Assembly: GCA_017477685.1 (NCBI GenBank)
Contig: JAFUUT010000309.1
Coordinates: 1-12,425 of the forward strand
DNA from: a bacterium
Lineage (GTDB): Bacteria > Cyanobacteriota > Vampirovibrionia > Gastranaerophilales > Gastranaerophilaceae
Direction: 5' to 3'
DNA length: 12,425 bases
Shown: positions 1-5,285 of the stretch, piece by piece
Numbering within the stretch: the first letter of the stretch is position 1
Layout: every line of letters starts with the position of its first letter
Translations under genes and position numbers: made by a program
The notes under the pieces: generated by a model
Database searches by the model: none
What the model was told of the DNA's origin: nothing
What the model saw: the letters and a program-made list of their open reading frames with translations, nothing else

Positions 1-618
1 AGATTTAATAAATTCCAGTTCTTTTGAATATTTTTCACAGGAGTTTAAACTTTCTGTATTTAATTCTACTGATTTTTCCCATAACGGTGTGCCAATAACC
101 CCCGGTTTTACTGAAACTACTTTAATATTGTCGTGATTTTCAAGAGCAAAAGCGTTAAAGAATATATCAAGCGCCCTTTTTGATGCACAATAAGGACTTA
201 TAAACGGGAAATTCCCAAAACTCGCCATTGAGCTGATATTTATAATCTTGCCGTTAGTTAATATGTCTGTTAAATTTTGTGTGAATTCGATATGCGAAAA
301 AGTATTTACGTCAAATTGTTCCCTCAATCTTTGAGTATCAATATATTCAATCGGGCCTGCAATAACACATCCTGCCACATTTACCAAGGTGTCAATTTTA
401 TTTGTTTTTGATTTGATAAAATCGGCAGCTTGTTTGATAGATTCTCTTTGAGTCATATCAATATAAAAGTGTACAACATTTTGCGGCAAAGAATTATCAA
501 TTATCGACCGGTTTCTGTAGCCCGCAAAAACCGTATTATCAGGATTAGATGCGAAAGTTTTTACCAATTCTTTCCCTATACCTGATGTTGAACCTGTAAT
601 AACATAAATTTTACCCAT
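1..618 (-). CDS. Short-chain dehydrogenase/reductase (SDR), 3' end cut by window edge
   Basis: The reading frame starts at ATG (618-616) and stays open for 206 codons to the window edge, so the C-terminus is missing. It is a classical SDR: an N-terminal Rossmann nucleotide-binding motif TGSTSGIG (residues 8-15), an acidic residue D54 at the end of a strand where adenine is normally contacted, NVAG at 80-83 in place of the usual NNAG, the family Asn at N105 (DVNTFS), the catalytic Ser at S130 (ISS) and the YxxxK pair Y143/K147 (YCASK). The full active-site set is present, so it should be an active cytoplasmic NAD(P)H-dependent oxidoreductase; the substrate cannot be told. No good Shine-Dalgarno precedes the start: the upstream 30 bases are almost all A/T. 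It is divergent from the ribosomal cluster. The family assignment is firm, the substrate is unknown. Confidence 0.93.
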   Translation of the reverse strand, partial: MGKIYVITGSTSGIGKELVKTFASNPDNTVFAGYRNRSIIDNSLPQNVVHFYIDMTQRESIKQAADFIKSKTNKIDTLVNVAGCVIAGPIEYIDTQRLREQFDVNTFSHIEFTQNLTDILTNGKIINISSMASFGNFPFISPYCASKRALDIFFNAFALENHDNIKVVSVKPGVIGTPLWEKSVELNTESLNSCEKYSKELEFIKS

Positions 619-696
619 AAAATAATTCTATATATAAAAACTATTTTTTTCAATAAGTTTTATATAAGCATCACTTAAACAAAAGTAACAAAATAC

Positions 697-725
697 TTGA
701 AATTTAAATATTATTATGCTAATTT
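697..725 (+). promoter_or_regulatory. Putative promoter of the rpsH-rplF-rplR cluster
   Basis: TTGAAA (697-702), a 17-base spacer, then TAATTT (720-725) preceded by TG at 717-718, which gives an extended -10. The -10 hexamer itself matches the consensus poorly, and the TG plus correct spacing carry the call. It would leave an untranslated leader of about 120 bases before rpsH. It is consistent with this ribosomal cluster being transcribed alone, since the gene upstream points the other way. Confidence 0.45.
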
Positions 726-732
726 AATCTTA

Positions 733-852
733 CAGTTTCGAACTGCTGAAAAAAGCTTATCAATTGTGTAGGCAAAATTAATTCAGTAAGCGAGTAATAG
801 ATATGAATACTGCCCGAGAACTGCGGGTAAGTTCACAAAAGGAGAAAAACAC
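733..852 (+). promoter_or_regulatory. rpsH leader with small hairpins and ribosome binding site
   Basis: The leader holds two possible hairpins: CAGTT/AACTG with a 3-base loop (733-745) and CCCG/CGGG with a 7-base loop (813-827). The heptamer GAACTGC occurs in both (740-746, 818-824). A piece of the repeat motif seen in the other spacers of the cluster, AGTAAGCGAG, lies at 785-794. The Shine-Dalgarno AAAAGGAG (837-844) is 8 bases before the ATG. Ribosomal operons are often autoregulated by one of their products binding the leader; the sequence only allows this possibility and does not show it. Confidence 0.35.
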
Positions 853-1251
853 ATGACAATGACAGATCCTATAGCAGATATGCTAACAAGAATCAGAAAT
901 GGTGCAATGGTTTCACACGAATCAGTTGAAGTTCCTGCTTCAAAATTGAAAATTGAACTTGCAAGAGTTTTGAAAGAAGAAGGCTATATTGCTGATTACG
1001 AAGTGAAAGAAGTCGGTAAATTCAAAGTTATCAATATTACATTGAAATACGATGAAAACCGCAAATCTGTAATTACAAAATTACAAAGAGTTTCTAAACC
1101 TGGTCTAAAAACTTATTCAAAAGCTAAAAATTTAGAAAAAGTTTTGGGCGGTTTAGGTGTAGCAATCGTTTCAACAAACAAAGGTTTGATGACCGACAGA
1201 AAAGCCCGCAAAGAAAATGTAGGCGGCGAAGTTCTTTGCTATGTATACTAA
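853..1251 (+). CDS. rpsH: 30S ribosomal protein S8
   Basis: This is a full-length S8 of 132 residues, a small-subunit protein that binds helix 21 of 16S rRNA and is needed for assembly of the central domain. It opens with the typical TMTDPIADMLTRIRN segment and ends with the family signature STNKGLMTDRKARKENVGGE followed by VLCYVY, close to the usual ILCYVW. The start ATG at 853 has Shine-Dalgarno AAAAGGAG at 8 bases; a second ATG two codons on (859) is possible but further from that site. In most bacteria S8 sits between rpsN and rplF in the spc operon. Here rplF follows, but 184 bases away rather than almost touching, and no rpsN precedes it. In some bacteria S8 represses the spc operon; no such site is evident here. 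Confidence 0.98.
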   Translation: MTMTDPIADMLTRIRNGAMVSHESVEVPASKLKIELARVLKEEGYIADYEVKEVGKFKVINITLKYDENRKSVITKLQRVSKPGLKTYSKAKNLEKVLGGLGVAIVSTNKGLMTDRKARKENVGGEVLCYVY

Positions 1252-1435
1252 CGAGTCCGAGCAGAGCCACGAGCGTCAGCGAGAGTCCGACAATTATGTC
1301 AATAATGAATATTTTGACTAATTGGAGGCGGTGGCGTTTAAGGCGAGGACGAAGGCAATCAAATTTAAAAAATCGGGTTCAATTGGTAGAAAAGCCCGAA
1401 AAGTTATTAAATATACCACGAAAGGAAAAATAAAA
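1252..1435 (+). other. Unusually long rpsH-rplF spacer with repeat material
   Basis: Adjacent spc-operon genes are usually a few to a few tens of bases apart; this gap is 184. It holds repeat copy A, then a G-rich stretch (1323-1357), then TCGGG/CCCGA arms (1374-1378 and 1395-1399) that could pair around a 16-base loop. Bases 1388-1403 (AGAAAAGCCCGAAAAG) match 15 of 16 bases of the rpsH 3' region at 1198-1213, both coding RKARK if read in the corresponding frame. The frame from 1322 runs open into rplF, but I see it as spacer: the internal ATG at 1436 has its own Shine-Dalgarno and matches the L6 family start. Confidence 0.6.
1261..1280 (+). repeat. Copy A of an exact 20-base direct repeat
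   Basis: The sequence GCAGAGCCACGAGCGTCAGC is identical to 2666-2685. It starts 10 bases after the rpsH stop codon and is flanked on both sides by the octamer GAGTCCGA (1253-1260 and 1283-1290). It is GC-rich in an AT-rich setting and contains GCGTCAGCGAG (1273-1283), a variant of a motif found in every spacer of this cluster. Confidence 0.9.
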
Positions 1436-1975
1436 ATGTCAAGAATTGGTAAAAAACCTATTGAAGTACCTCAAGGCGTAGAGGTAAAAATAGAAGGACA
1501 AACAGTTTCAGCTAAAGGACCTTTGGGAACAGAAGTTGTAGAAGTACGTCCTGAAATTTCAGTAAAATTAGAAAATGGCGTTGTTACTCTTGAAAAAGTA
1601 GGAACATCTCGTGAAACAGATGCTTTATACGGTTTGTCAAGAACATTGGTAGCAAATGCAATTACAGGTGTAAAAGACGGCTTTGTTAAAAAACTTGAAA
1701 TCAACGGTGTTGGTTACAGAGCGCAAATGCAAGGCAAAACTTTGAATATGGCATTAGGCTATTCTCACCCTGTAAATATTGAACCACCTGAAGGCATTAC
1801 AATTACTGTTGAAAACAATACAAACATTACGGTAAAAGGTGCTAATAAACAAATGGTAGGCGATATAGCTGCACTTATCAGATCAAAACGTCCGCCTGAA
1901 GTTTATAAAGGAAAAGGTGTTAAATACGCCGGTGAATACATCAGACGTAAAGTTGGTAAAGCCGGCAAAAAATAA
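1436..1975 (+). CDS. rplF: 50S ribosomal protein L6
   Basis: This is a complete L6 of 179 residues, a two-domain protein of the large subunit near the factor-binding centre. It begins MSRIGKKPIEVPQGVEV, the standard family start, and carries the conserved C-terminal region RPPEVYKGKGVKYAGEYIRR before a basic tail (KVGKAGKK). I chose ATG 1436, not the in-frame ATG 1322: AAAGGA at 1421-1426 is 9 bases before it, the protein then has the normal length and start, and the 38 extra upstream residues do not resemble L6. The TAA stop (1973-1975) lies inside the 5' arm of a long hairpin (1972-2017). It is presumably co-transcribed with rpsH and rplR. Confidence 0.98.
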   Translation: MSRIGKKPIEVPQGVEVKIEGQTVSAKGPLGTEVVEVRPEISVKLENGVVTLEKVGTSRETDALYGLSRTLVANAITGVKDGFVKKLEINGVGYRAQMQGKTLNMALGYSHPVNIEPPEGITITVENNTNITVKGANKQMVGDIAALIRSKRPPEVYKGKGVKYAGEYIRRKVGKAGKK

Positions 1976-2017
1976 GATAATCGTTAGCGAGCTATGCGAG
2001 CTCTACGAGTATCTTAT
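1972..2017 (+). other. Long interrupted hairpin spanning the rplF stop codon
   Basis: Three perfectly complementary blocks nest inside one another: ATAAGATA (1972-1979) with TATCTTAT (2010-2017), TCGT (1981-1984) with ACGA (2005-2008), and GAGCT (1989-1993) with AGCTC (1999-2003) around the loop ATGCG. This makes 17 base pairs broken by a 1x1 mismatch and a small internal loop. There is no T-run after it, so it is unlikely to terminate transcription. It could be a processing or stability element, or part of the repeat family: it contains TCGTTAGCGAG (1981-1991), a variant of the motif in the other spacers. Confidence 0.7.
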
Positions 2018-2036
2018 CCTGGACTTGTTTCAGGAT
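2016..2036 (+). repeat. Short palindrome with CTTGTTTC core
   Basis: ATCCTG (2016-2021) and CAGGAT (2031-2036) pair around GACTTGTTT. From memory, palindromes of the form ATCCTGAACTTGTTTCAGGAT are a widespread dispersed intergenic repeat in several unrelated bacterial genomes; this copy differs by one base (G for A at 2022). Only one copy is visible in the window. It overlaps the foot of the preceding hairpin by two bases. Confidence 0.6.
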
Positions 2037-2047
2037 CCGTTACAAAA

Positions 2048-2139
2048 ACAATCTTTGATTGTATAGGCGGAAATATAGTAGAAAGACAGGCATATATGCC
2101 AAACAAAGCCCATATAAACTCTTGAAGTGGTTTTTCAAG
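2048..2139 (+). other. Three further small hairpins in the rplF-rplR spacer
   Basis: The 195-base spacer continues with ACAATC/GATTGT around TTT (2048-2062), the perfect 12-base palindrome GGCATATATGCC (2089-2100), and CTTGAA/TTCAAG around 7 bases (2121-2139). With the two preceding structures, five potential hairpins follow one another before the rplR Shine-Dalgarno AAAGGA (2157-2162). Any one of the short ones could be chance in AT-rich DNA; the succession is the unusual part. Confidence 0.5.
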
Positions 2140-2170
2140 CAGGTTTGGGTAAAATGAAAGGAAAAGAAAA

Positions 2171-2539
2171 ATGATTAAACAAAAAGCAAGAAAACCAATT
2201 GTACAAAAAAGACACAGATCAATCAGAACAAAGCTTGCAGGAACAGCAGAGTTCCCAAGACTTGCAGTATACAGAAGTACAAAACACATTTATGCACAAT
2301 TGATTGATGACGACAATCATGTAACAATCGCATCAGCATCAACAAATGACAAAGACTTAAGAGAAAAAGTTAAAGTTGGCGGCAATATTGAAGCTGCTAA
2401 AGTTGTTGGTGAAGCAATTGCTAAAAAGGCTAAAAAAGCCGGTGTTGAGAATGTCGTATTTGACCGTGGCGGTTTCTTATACCATGGTAGAGTTGCTGCA
2501 CTTGCTGAAGCTGCAAGAGAAGCAGGCCTGATGTTCTAA
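2171..2539 (+). CDS. rplR: 50S ribosomal protein L18
   Basis: This is a full-length L18 of 122 residues, which with L5 binds 5S rRNA in the central protuberance of the large subunit. It has the usual basic N-terminus (KARKPIVQKRHRSIRTK), the FPRLAVYRSTKHIYAQLIDD segment and the diagnostic C-terminus FDRGGFLYHGRVAALAEAAR followed by EAGLMF. The ATG at 2171 has AAAGGA 8 bases upstream. In the standard spc operon rpsE follows directly; here the transcript instead runs into a GC-rich, repeat-containing tail and a terminator, so L18 is the last gene of this cluster. Confidence 0.98.
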   Translation: MIKQKARKPIVQKRHRSIRTKLAGTAEFPRLAVYRSTKHIYAQLIDDDNHVTIASASTNDKDLREKVKVGGNIEAAKVVGEAIAKKAKKAGVENVVFDRGGFLYHGRVAALAEAAREAGLMF

Positions 2540-2690
2540 AAGCGTAAGCCGGTGCGTAGTGCCGGAGCGGCTTGCGATAGCAAGACGGCAGGGCACGGAG
2601 TCACAATATGGCGACGTAGGAGCACAGGGCAAAAGCCCGAGCACCACAGGAGCAAAAACGCGTTAGCAGAGCCACGAGCGTCAGCAAAGT
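2540..2690 (+). other. GC-rich structured tail after rplR
   Basis: By hand count about 90 of the 150 bases after the rplR stop are G or C, roughly 60%, while the flanking genes are near one third. It contains CGTAAGCCG/CGGCTTGCG arms (one wobble; 2542-2576), CTTGC/GCAAG around GATA (2571-2584), GGGC/GCCC around AAAA (2628-2639) and repeat copy B. Motif variants AGCGTAAGC, GCGTTAGC and GCGTCAGC recur. No convincing coding frame or tRNA fold is present. It could be a decayed mobile palindrome cluster or an untranslated structured RNA tail of the ribosomal transcript. Confidence 0.65.
2666..2685 (+). repeat. Copy B of the exact 20-base direct repeat
   Basis: This is identical over 20 bases to 1261-1280 (GCAGAGCCACGAGCGTCAGC), on the same strand, about 1.4 kb downstream and also right after a ribosomal protein gene. 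The bases outside the match diverge (GTTA before, AAAGTG after). Confidence 0.9.
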
Positions 2691-2703
2691 GTTCAATAGT
2701 TAT

Positions 2704-2735
2704 AAAAGACCTTGTATTTTATTACAAGGTCTTTT
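2704..2735 (+). terminator. Rho-independent terminator of the ribosomal cluster
   Basis: AAAAGACCTTGTA (2704-2716) and TACAAGGTCTTTT (2723-2735) form a perfect 13-base-pair stem around a 6-base loop, followed by AGTTTGTT. The A-rich left arm and T-rich right arm let it work in both directions, so it may also stop read-through from the minus-strand transporter. It ends the transcript 164 bases after rplR. Confidence 0.85.
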
Positions 2736-2769
2736 AGTTTGTTAATAAAAATTAATATTTTTTATTTAG

Positions 2770-2797
2770 CAAAGACTCCATATTTTTGGAGTCTTTG
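2770..2797 (-). terminator. Hairpin downstream of the antiporter gene, possible terminator
   Basis: CAAAGACTCCA (2770-2780) pairs perfectly with TGGAGTCTTTG (2787-2797) around a 6-base loop, 30 bases past the stop codon of the minus-strand transporter. No clean T-run follows on the minus strand (the sequence reads CTAAATAAA), so intrinsic termination is likely but not ideal; the stem may instead protect the 3' end. Confidence 0.5.
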
Positions 2798-2827
2798 ACG
2801 ATTTGTGTTTATTTAATGTTGTCGTAA

Positions 2828-4261
2828 TTATGTTTTTTGTTTATCTTTTTTATATTCATCAATAGCTAAGATTGTACAGATTACAAGGCAAACGATACCT
2901 GCAAATAGCCAGAAGTATATTGCACCATCCCAGTTTTGCTGCCCGTTTTTACCCATTTTATCAACAAGGAAACCTGTTCCTGTTGCGGATAAAAACGCAC
3001 CGACATAACCGAATGTCCCTGTAAATCCTGTTGCTGCGGATGCAACTTTTTTAGAGCTTGATTCAACTGCACAAAGTCCGCCAATCATCATTTGCGGTCC
3101 GTATGTAAAAGCTCCTAATAAACCAATGATTACGTAATCTAGTGCGCTTATTGTATTGAATTTTAGAGCTACAATTGCGCATATGACACCAACCAAGTAT
3201 AAAAGGTTAACAGGTGCGCGTTTCCCCTTGAACAATTTATCAGAAACTAATCCGGCACAAATTGTTCCGCAAATCCCAACCAGTGGTAAGAATGCAAGTT
3301 TATTTGTAGCATCTGCCAAGGTTGTACCTTTAGCATTTTGCAGGTACAATATCATCCAGTCTTCTGCGCCGAATCTGATTACATAAACAAAAATATAAGC
3401 AATTGCAAGTAACCAAATTGTTTTGTTACAAAGAATATGTTTTTTGAAAATTTCAACATATGTCATAGAGTCTTCTGCGCTCTTTTCTTCTGCGGATTGA
3501 ACTTTTACGGGTTCTTTTCTGTAAACTTCAATATCCGGCAATCCCAAAGATTGCGGTCTGTCGCGAAGTCTTTCATATAACCATAATGCAGTCATCATAG
3601 CTAAAACACCCGGAACTAAGAATGCAGCTCTCCAAGCTCCTGCAACTCCGTGATGATATAAGTAATCAACAAGGTGTCCGGAAACAAGAACGCTTAAAAA
3701 TGTTCCTGTTTGGTGAGAACAAGACCATAATGACCATTTTGTTCCTCTTTCAGAGTTTGAATACCAGTAAGTTAAGCTTTTTGCTACAGCAGGGAATCCT
3801 GCGGATTGGAACCATCCGCTAACACCCCATAAGAATGCTAACACCCATAGTAAAACTACGGCAAAAGCTTTACCGTGCAGCCCTATTGCTCCGACAAACA
3901 ATGGTGACAGGGCAAATAATATATTTGCAAATGCTGTCATAAATAATGCTGTCGGTAAAAATTTTCTAACATCTGATCCGTCTGCAAGAACTCCGTTAAC
4001 GAATTTACCGATACCGTATGTTAAATACAATGAGCTGCCTAATAAACCGAGTTCGGTTGCGCTATAACCAAATTCGTCCATAATTCCCGGCAATGCAACG
4101 GCAATATTTTTCTTACACAAATAAAATACCGTATAACCGATAAAACATGCGTAGAAAATTCTCAGACGCCAATGTTTATACATTGAACTTACTTTTTCTT
4201 CGTCCTTAATTTCTTCTTTAATTGGGGGCTCTTTGTAAAATTTCCCTAATTTTTTTAGCAT
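2828..4261 (-). CDS. MFS organophosphate:phosphate antiporter (GlpT/UhpT/UhpC family)
   Basis: The 477-residue protein has about 12 hydrophobic segments and aligns by eye with E. coli GlpT along its length: RLRIFYACFIGYTVFYLCKK (33-52 region), YGIGKF, SGWFQSAGFP, a CSHQTG motif holding the substrate-site His, GLPDIEVY after the central loop, VYVIRFGAEDW with the second substrate Arg, MIGGLCAVE and ATGFTGTFGYVGAF. Family members exchange a sugar phosphate or glycerol-3-phosphate for inorganic phosphate across the inner membrane. The residue matching GlpT R45, one of two phosphate-binding arginines, is Lys (K50), while the second Arg is kept. The region matching GlpT FLYEYAGIPG reads FLPLVGICG and lacks the Glu. 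UhpC-like sensing is conceivable, but no two-component genes are adjacent. The ATG follows AGGAGA and lies 24 bases after the exonuclease gene, so the two probably form an operon. Family is firm, substrate uncertain. Confidence 0.92.
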   Translation of the reverse strand: MLKKLGKFYKEPPIKEEIKDEEKVSSMYKHWRLRIFYACFIGYTVFYLCKKNIAVALPGIMDEFGYSATELGLLGSSLYLTYGIGKFVNGVLADGSDVRKFLPTALFMTAFANILFALSPLFVGAIGLHGKAFAVVLLWVLAFLWGVSGWFQSAGFPAVAKSLTYWYSNSERGTKWSLWSCSHQTGTFLSVLVSGHLVDYLYHHGVAGAWRAAFLVPGVLAMMTALWLYERLRDRPQSLGLPDIEVYRKEPVKVQSAEEKSAEDSMTYVEIFKKHILCNKTIWLLAIAYIFVYVIRFGAEDWMILYLQNAKGTTLADATNKLAFLPLVGICGTICAGLVSDKLFKGKRAPVNLLYLVGVICAIVALKFNTISALDYVIIGLLGAFTYGPQMMIGGLCAVESSSKKVASAATGFTGTFGYVGAFLSATGTGFLVDKMGKNGQQNWDGAIYFWLFAGIVCLVICTILAIDEYKKDKQKT

Positions 4262-4285
4262 AGTGTCATTTTCTCCTATTATTAA

Positions 4286-5200
4286 CTATTTACTTTTAAT
4301 TACTTGAACATTTCTCGTTTCAGTCAAATCTTGACGTGCGCTTTTAATTATTTCACGTTTTTCATCATCAAGGCTGTGTCCGTTAACTAATCTGTCTACA
4401 AAGCTTGTATTCAATCTTGTAGCCTTGCCAAGCGCTCCTATTTCATCCAGAATTGGTTTAATAGTTTCAAAATCATATCCGAAAGTTTGTTTTGAGTTAT
4501 AAACCAGCATATCTCCTTCTTCGGAAGTTATAGGTTTGCCTCCAAGTTCAAAATACAATTTAAATACGGATTTTAAATCCTGTAATTCTGATTGCAGTGT
4601 TGTGATTGTCTGCTGAATACGCAAATACCTCTCCAGCAAATAATCTACGTTTTCAAGTTGTTTGTTTTCCCAATCATATTTTTGCAGGTATAATTTTTTA
4701 AGTTTAGGATATGCCAGAGCAAGTCCCATAGTATCTCCCATTGCCCTGTGATGATTGGTAAGTTCTACTTTAAACTTATCCGTTAAGGCATTAAGACCGT
4801 GTGCATCAAGGTCAGGATAAATTTCTTTAAACATTTGCTGGGTATCTATTCTTTCATTTTGAATTTCTTTACCAAAAACTCTTTTAGAAGCTTCATTTAT
4901 AAAAGAGTAATCAAATATTGCATTGTGTGCTACAATCGGATATTCTCCGATAAATTCCATAATTTTTGGCATTGCTTCTTCTTCTGTCGGTGCATCCTCA
5001 ACCATTTCAGGTGTAATTCCGTGAATAGCAATGCTTGATTTTCTGATATGCTGCTGCGGGTTAATCAATGTTTGAAATTCATCTTTAATTTTGCCGTTTT
5101 CAAGTCTTACGGCTGCGAATTCCACCATTTTTTCCCTTGTATAATCCAATCCCGTTGTCTCTGTGTCTAAGACAATTTCAATAACTTTCTTTCTCGCCAT
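4286..5200 (-). CDS. DEDDh 3'-5' exonuclease (DnaQ/PolC epsilon-like) with a C-terminal extension
   Basis: This 304-residue protein starts with a DnaQ-type exonuclease domain (about residues 6-172). All DEDDh catalytic residues are visible: D12 and E14 in LDTETTGLD, D97 in AHNAIFDYSF, and H151 with D156 in HRAMGDT; the INP, IHGIT and ERIDT segments are also family-typical. Such enzymes remove nucleotides from 3' ends using two metal ions, as polymerase proofreading subunits or as free nucleases. Residues 173-304 are not part of the domain: they begin with a helical, coiled-coil-like stretch (ENVDYLLERYLRIQQTITTL), and I recognise no domain there. No DNA polymerase, GIY-YIG or helicase domain is attached. 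The ATG has AGGAT about 6 bases upstream, stop TAG. It leads the minus-strand pair with the antiporter and is divergent from trxA. Proofreading versus DNA/RNA processing cannot be decided. Confidence 0.93.
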   Translation of the reverse strand: MARKKVIEIVLDTETTGLDYTREKMVEFAAVRLENGKIKDEFQTLINPQQHIRKSSIAIHGITPEMVEDAPTEEEAMPKIMEFIGEYPIVAHNAIFDYSFINEASKRVFGKEIQNERIDTQQMFKEIYPDLDAHGLNALTDKFKVELTNHHRAMGDTMGLALAYPKLKKLYLQKYDWENKQLENVDYLLERYLRIQQTITTLQSELQDLKSVFKLYFELGGKPITSEEGDMLVYNSKQTFGYDFETIKPILDEIGALGKATRLNTSFVDRLVNGHSLDDEKREIIKSARQDLTETRNVQVIKSK

Positions 5201-5226
5201 CTTATATCCTAATCTATCCTACTTAG

Positions 5227-5255
5227 ATAATATCACAAAAATGTATTTATGATAA
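5227..5255 (-). promoter_or_regulatory. Putative promoter of the exonuclease-antiporter unit
   Basis: Read on the minus strand: TTATCA (5255-5250), a 17-base spacer, then TATTAT (5232-5227) preceded by TG, an extended -10 matching 5 of 6 positions. Its -35 lies on top of the -10 of the opposing trxA promoter. Confidence 0.5.
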
Positions 5256-5258
5256 AAT
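5230..5258 (+). promoter_or_regulatory. Putative promoter of trxA, overlapping the divergent one
   Basis: TG at 5250-5251, one base, then TAAAAT (5253-5258) is a good extended -10. The -35 position (ATATCA, 5230-5235, 17-base spacing) is poor. The promoter would start transcription about 20 bases before the Shine-Dalgarno AAGGAGAA (5273-5280) of trxA. Polymerase bound here and at the minus-strand promoter would compete. Confidence 0.45.
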
Positions 5259-5285
5259 AATAGTAAATATTTAAGGAGAATTTAT

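Noticed and set aside
1379..1400. D-arm-like TTCAATTGGTAGA in the rpsH-rplF spacer
   Set aside because: There is no T-arm, anticodon arm or matching acceptor stem around it; likely chance.
1236..1433. 65-codon frame between rpsH and rplF
   Set aside because: It overlaps the end of rpsH, has no ribosome binding site, and covers repeat sequence; its Arg-rich product resembles nothing.
1322..1435. Extending rplF upstream to ATG 1322 (217 residues)
   Set aside because: The ATG at 1436 has its own Shine-Dalgarno and gives the standard L6 start and length; the extra 38 residues are not L6-like.
2154..2174. Six-codon frame MKGKEK overlapping the rplR start (ATGA), as a coupling leader peptide
   Set aside because: It has no Shine-Dalgarno of its own, and its reading region is simply the rplR ribosome binding site.
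2014..2289. Minus-strand frame with hydrophobic product across the rplF-rplR spacer
   Set aside because: It is antisense to rplR and the hairpins, with no start signals.
2552..2737. 61-codon frame after rplR
   Set aside because: It lies entirely in the GC-rich repeat block and runs through the terminator stem, with no ribosome binding site.
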